From JAJTFW01 sp964534995 (lineage in GTDB: Bacteria; Bacteroidota; Bacteroidia; AKYH767-A; OLB10), in NCBI GenBank assembly GCA_964534995.1, contig CAZHSC010000024.1:1-44445 (forward strand): 44,445 bases of DNA, in the 5' to 3' direction. The translations under genes and the position numbers were made by a program. Shown in pieces: positions 43,983 to 44,445 of the stretch. How positions within the stretch are numbered: the first letter of the stretch is position 1; the number at the start of each line of letters is the position of its first letter. Under the pieces are notes generated by a model. That model was given only the letters and a program-made list of their open reading frames with translations, ran no database searches and was not told the DNA's origin.

Positions 43983-44438
43983 ATGGAAGCGTGGACACCG
44001 GAGGTTCTCAATTTTCCTGCATTTTCATTCAGGATGCGTACACAAGGGCAAAGTAAACAAATATTTGACTGTGTCAGAAAACGTTTTGTCGCCTTATCAC
44101 CGGAGGAATGGGTGCGTCAAAATCTGGTTCGTTTTATGTCTGAAGTGTTCTCGTATCCCTTATCACGCATGGCAATTGAAAAAAAGATAATGGTTAATGG
44201 TATGAGTCAAAGGGCTGACATAGTGGTGTATAACAGGAGGGGTCAACCATGGCTCATTGCGGAGTGTAAGTCCACAAGCGTAAAATTGTCTCAGGATACT
44301 TTCCTGCAGGCGGCGCGCTATAATATGGTATTACAGGTGCCCTACCTGGTTGTTAGTAACGGGTTGGAGCACTATTGTATAAAAAAAACAAATGGGAGAT
44401 TGGAGTATATGAATGCGTTGCCGGAAATGGAAAGTTGA
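43983..44438 (+). CDS. Stand-alone HsdR-N-type PD-(D/E)XK domain protein
   Basis: A 151-aa protein matching the type I restriction HsdR N-terminal domain (HSDR_N_2), without helicase, methylase or specificity domains. The nuclease-fold core is intact: Asp79 in QRADIVVYN, Glu94 and Lys96 in IAECKS, and Gln109 in LQAARYN. The basic segment before it (RKRF, RQNLVRFM) could contact nucleic acid. I recall this family often lying near holA in Bacteroidota, and here only amn separates them, suggesting a housekeeping replication or repair role rather than restriction. The GTG at 43980 would add one Met; ATG 43983 is preferred. Confidence 0.83.
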   Translation: MEAWTPEVLNFPAFSFRMRTQGQSKQIFDCVRKRFVALSPEEWVRQNLVRFMSEVFSYPLSRMAIEKKIMVNGMSQRADIVVYNRRGQPWLIAECKSTSVKLSQDTFLQAARYNMVLQVPYLVVSNGLEHYCIKKTNGRLEYMNALPEMES

Positions 44439-44445
44439 TTTTTAT

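Noticed and set aside
43983..44438. Type I restriction-modification system
   Set aside because: Only the HsdR N-terminal domain is present; there is no helicase, methylase or specificity gene in the window.
1..44445. CRISPR array, tRNA, rRNA, insertion sequence or prophage
   Set aside because: I saw no regular spaced repeats, tRNA-like cloverleaf ends, transposase or phage genes when reading through.

Overview
The window is chromosomal DNA from a member of the phylum Bacteroidota. The evidence is the set of type IX secretion/gliding genes (porU, porV, a porP/sprF homologue and gldJ), a fused SecDF, Bacteroidota-restricted families (DUF2851, PspC-type small protein, DUF6438 lipoprotein, BNR-associated N-terminal domain) and repeated matches to the Bacteroidota promoter -7 element TAnnTTTG upstream of genes. 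The presence of MqnA (futalosine menaquinone route) and the gene mix fit an environmental Sphingobacteriia/Chitinophagia/Cytophagia-like lineage, but genus cannot be told from the sequence alone. No tRNA, rRNA, CRISPR array, insertion sequence or prophage gene was recognised. The window reads as core genome.

Layout. 1-383 is non-coding with three inverted repeats. 384-3617 holds an MlaE/MlaF-type lipid ABC transporter pair and an L,D-transpeptidase lipoprotein, ended by a terminator and facing adenine deaminase (3896-5527, minus). A cold-shock protein with a very strong terminator and recG follow. 8204-16603 is the type IX secretion block: porU-porV-ispF on the minus strand, divergent from porP/sprF-like and gldJ on the plus strand. 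16946-20111 has a 70-aa protein, ftsE and two overlapping glycosyltransferases. 20441-24486 has secDF and an outer-membrane-like protein. 24498-28909 is a minus-strand run: RmlD-like reductase, a K+ channel with an odd TVGLG filter, PspC-like protein, DUF2851 and an SRPBCC protein. 29245-34754 has pyrG, yidC, a DUF6438 lipoprotein and HPPD. 35007-38487 has a membrane-anchored protein with a BNR-associated domain and an orphan alpha-oxoamine synthase. 38623-40940 is a divergent response regulator/sensor kinase pair. 41239-44438 has mqnA-holA, AMP nucleosidase and a stand-alone HsdR-N nuclease-fold protein.

How the genes relate. Envelope biogenesis dominates: SecDF and YidC move proteins through and into the inner membrane; PorU/PorV/PorP/GldJ finish type IX export to the surface; MlaEF, L,D-transpeptidase, FtsE and the glycosyltransferases maintain envelope lipids, peptidoglycan and glycans. 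Adenine deaminase and AMP nucleosidase are both adenine-metabolism enzymes, and the futalosine route started by MqnA also releases adenine.

The observation I find most worth following is regulatory. At least ten start codons have an exact TAnnTTTG within 4-29 nt, and six genes (four with exact and two with 7-of-8 matches) have the box only 4 or 6 nt before ATG/GTG, which would place the transcription start on the start codon and make those mRNAs leaderless. No clearly new multi-gene system was found. The best candidates for undescribed proteins are the HsdR-N nuclease-fold protein, the BNR-associated membrane protein, the orphan alpha-oxoamine synthase and the TVGLG channel.
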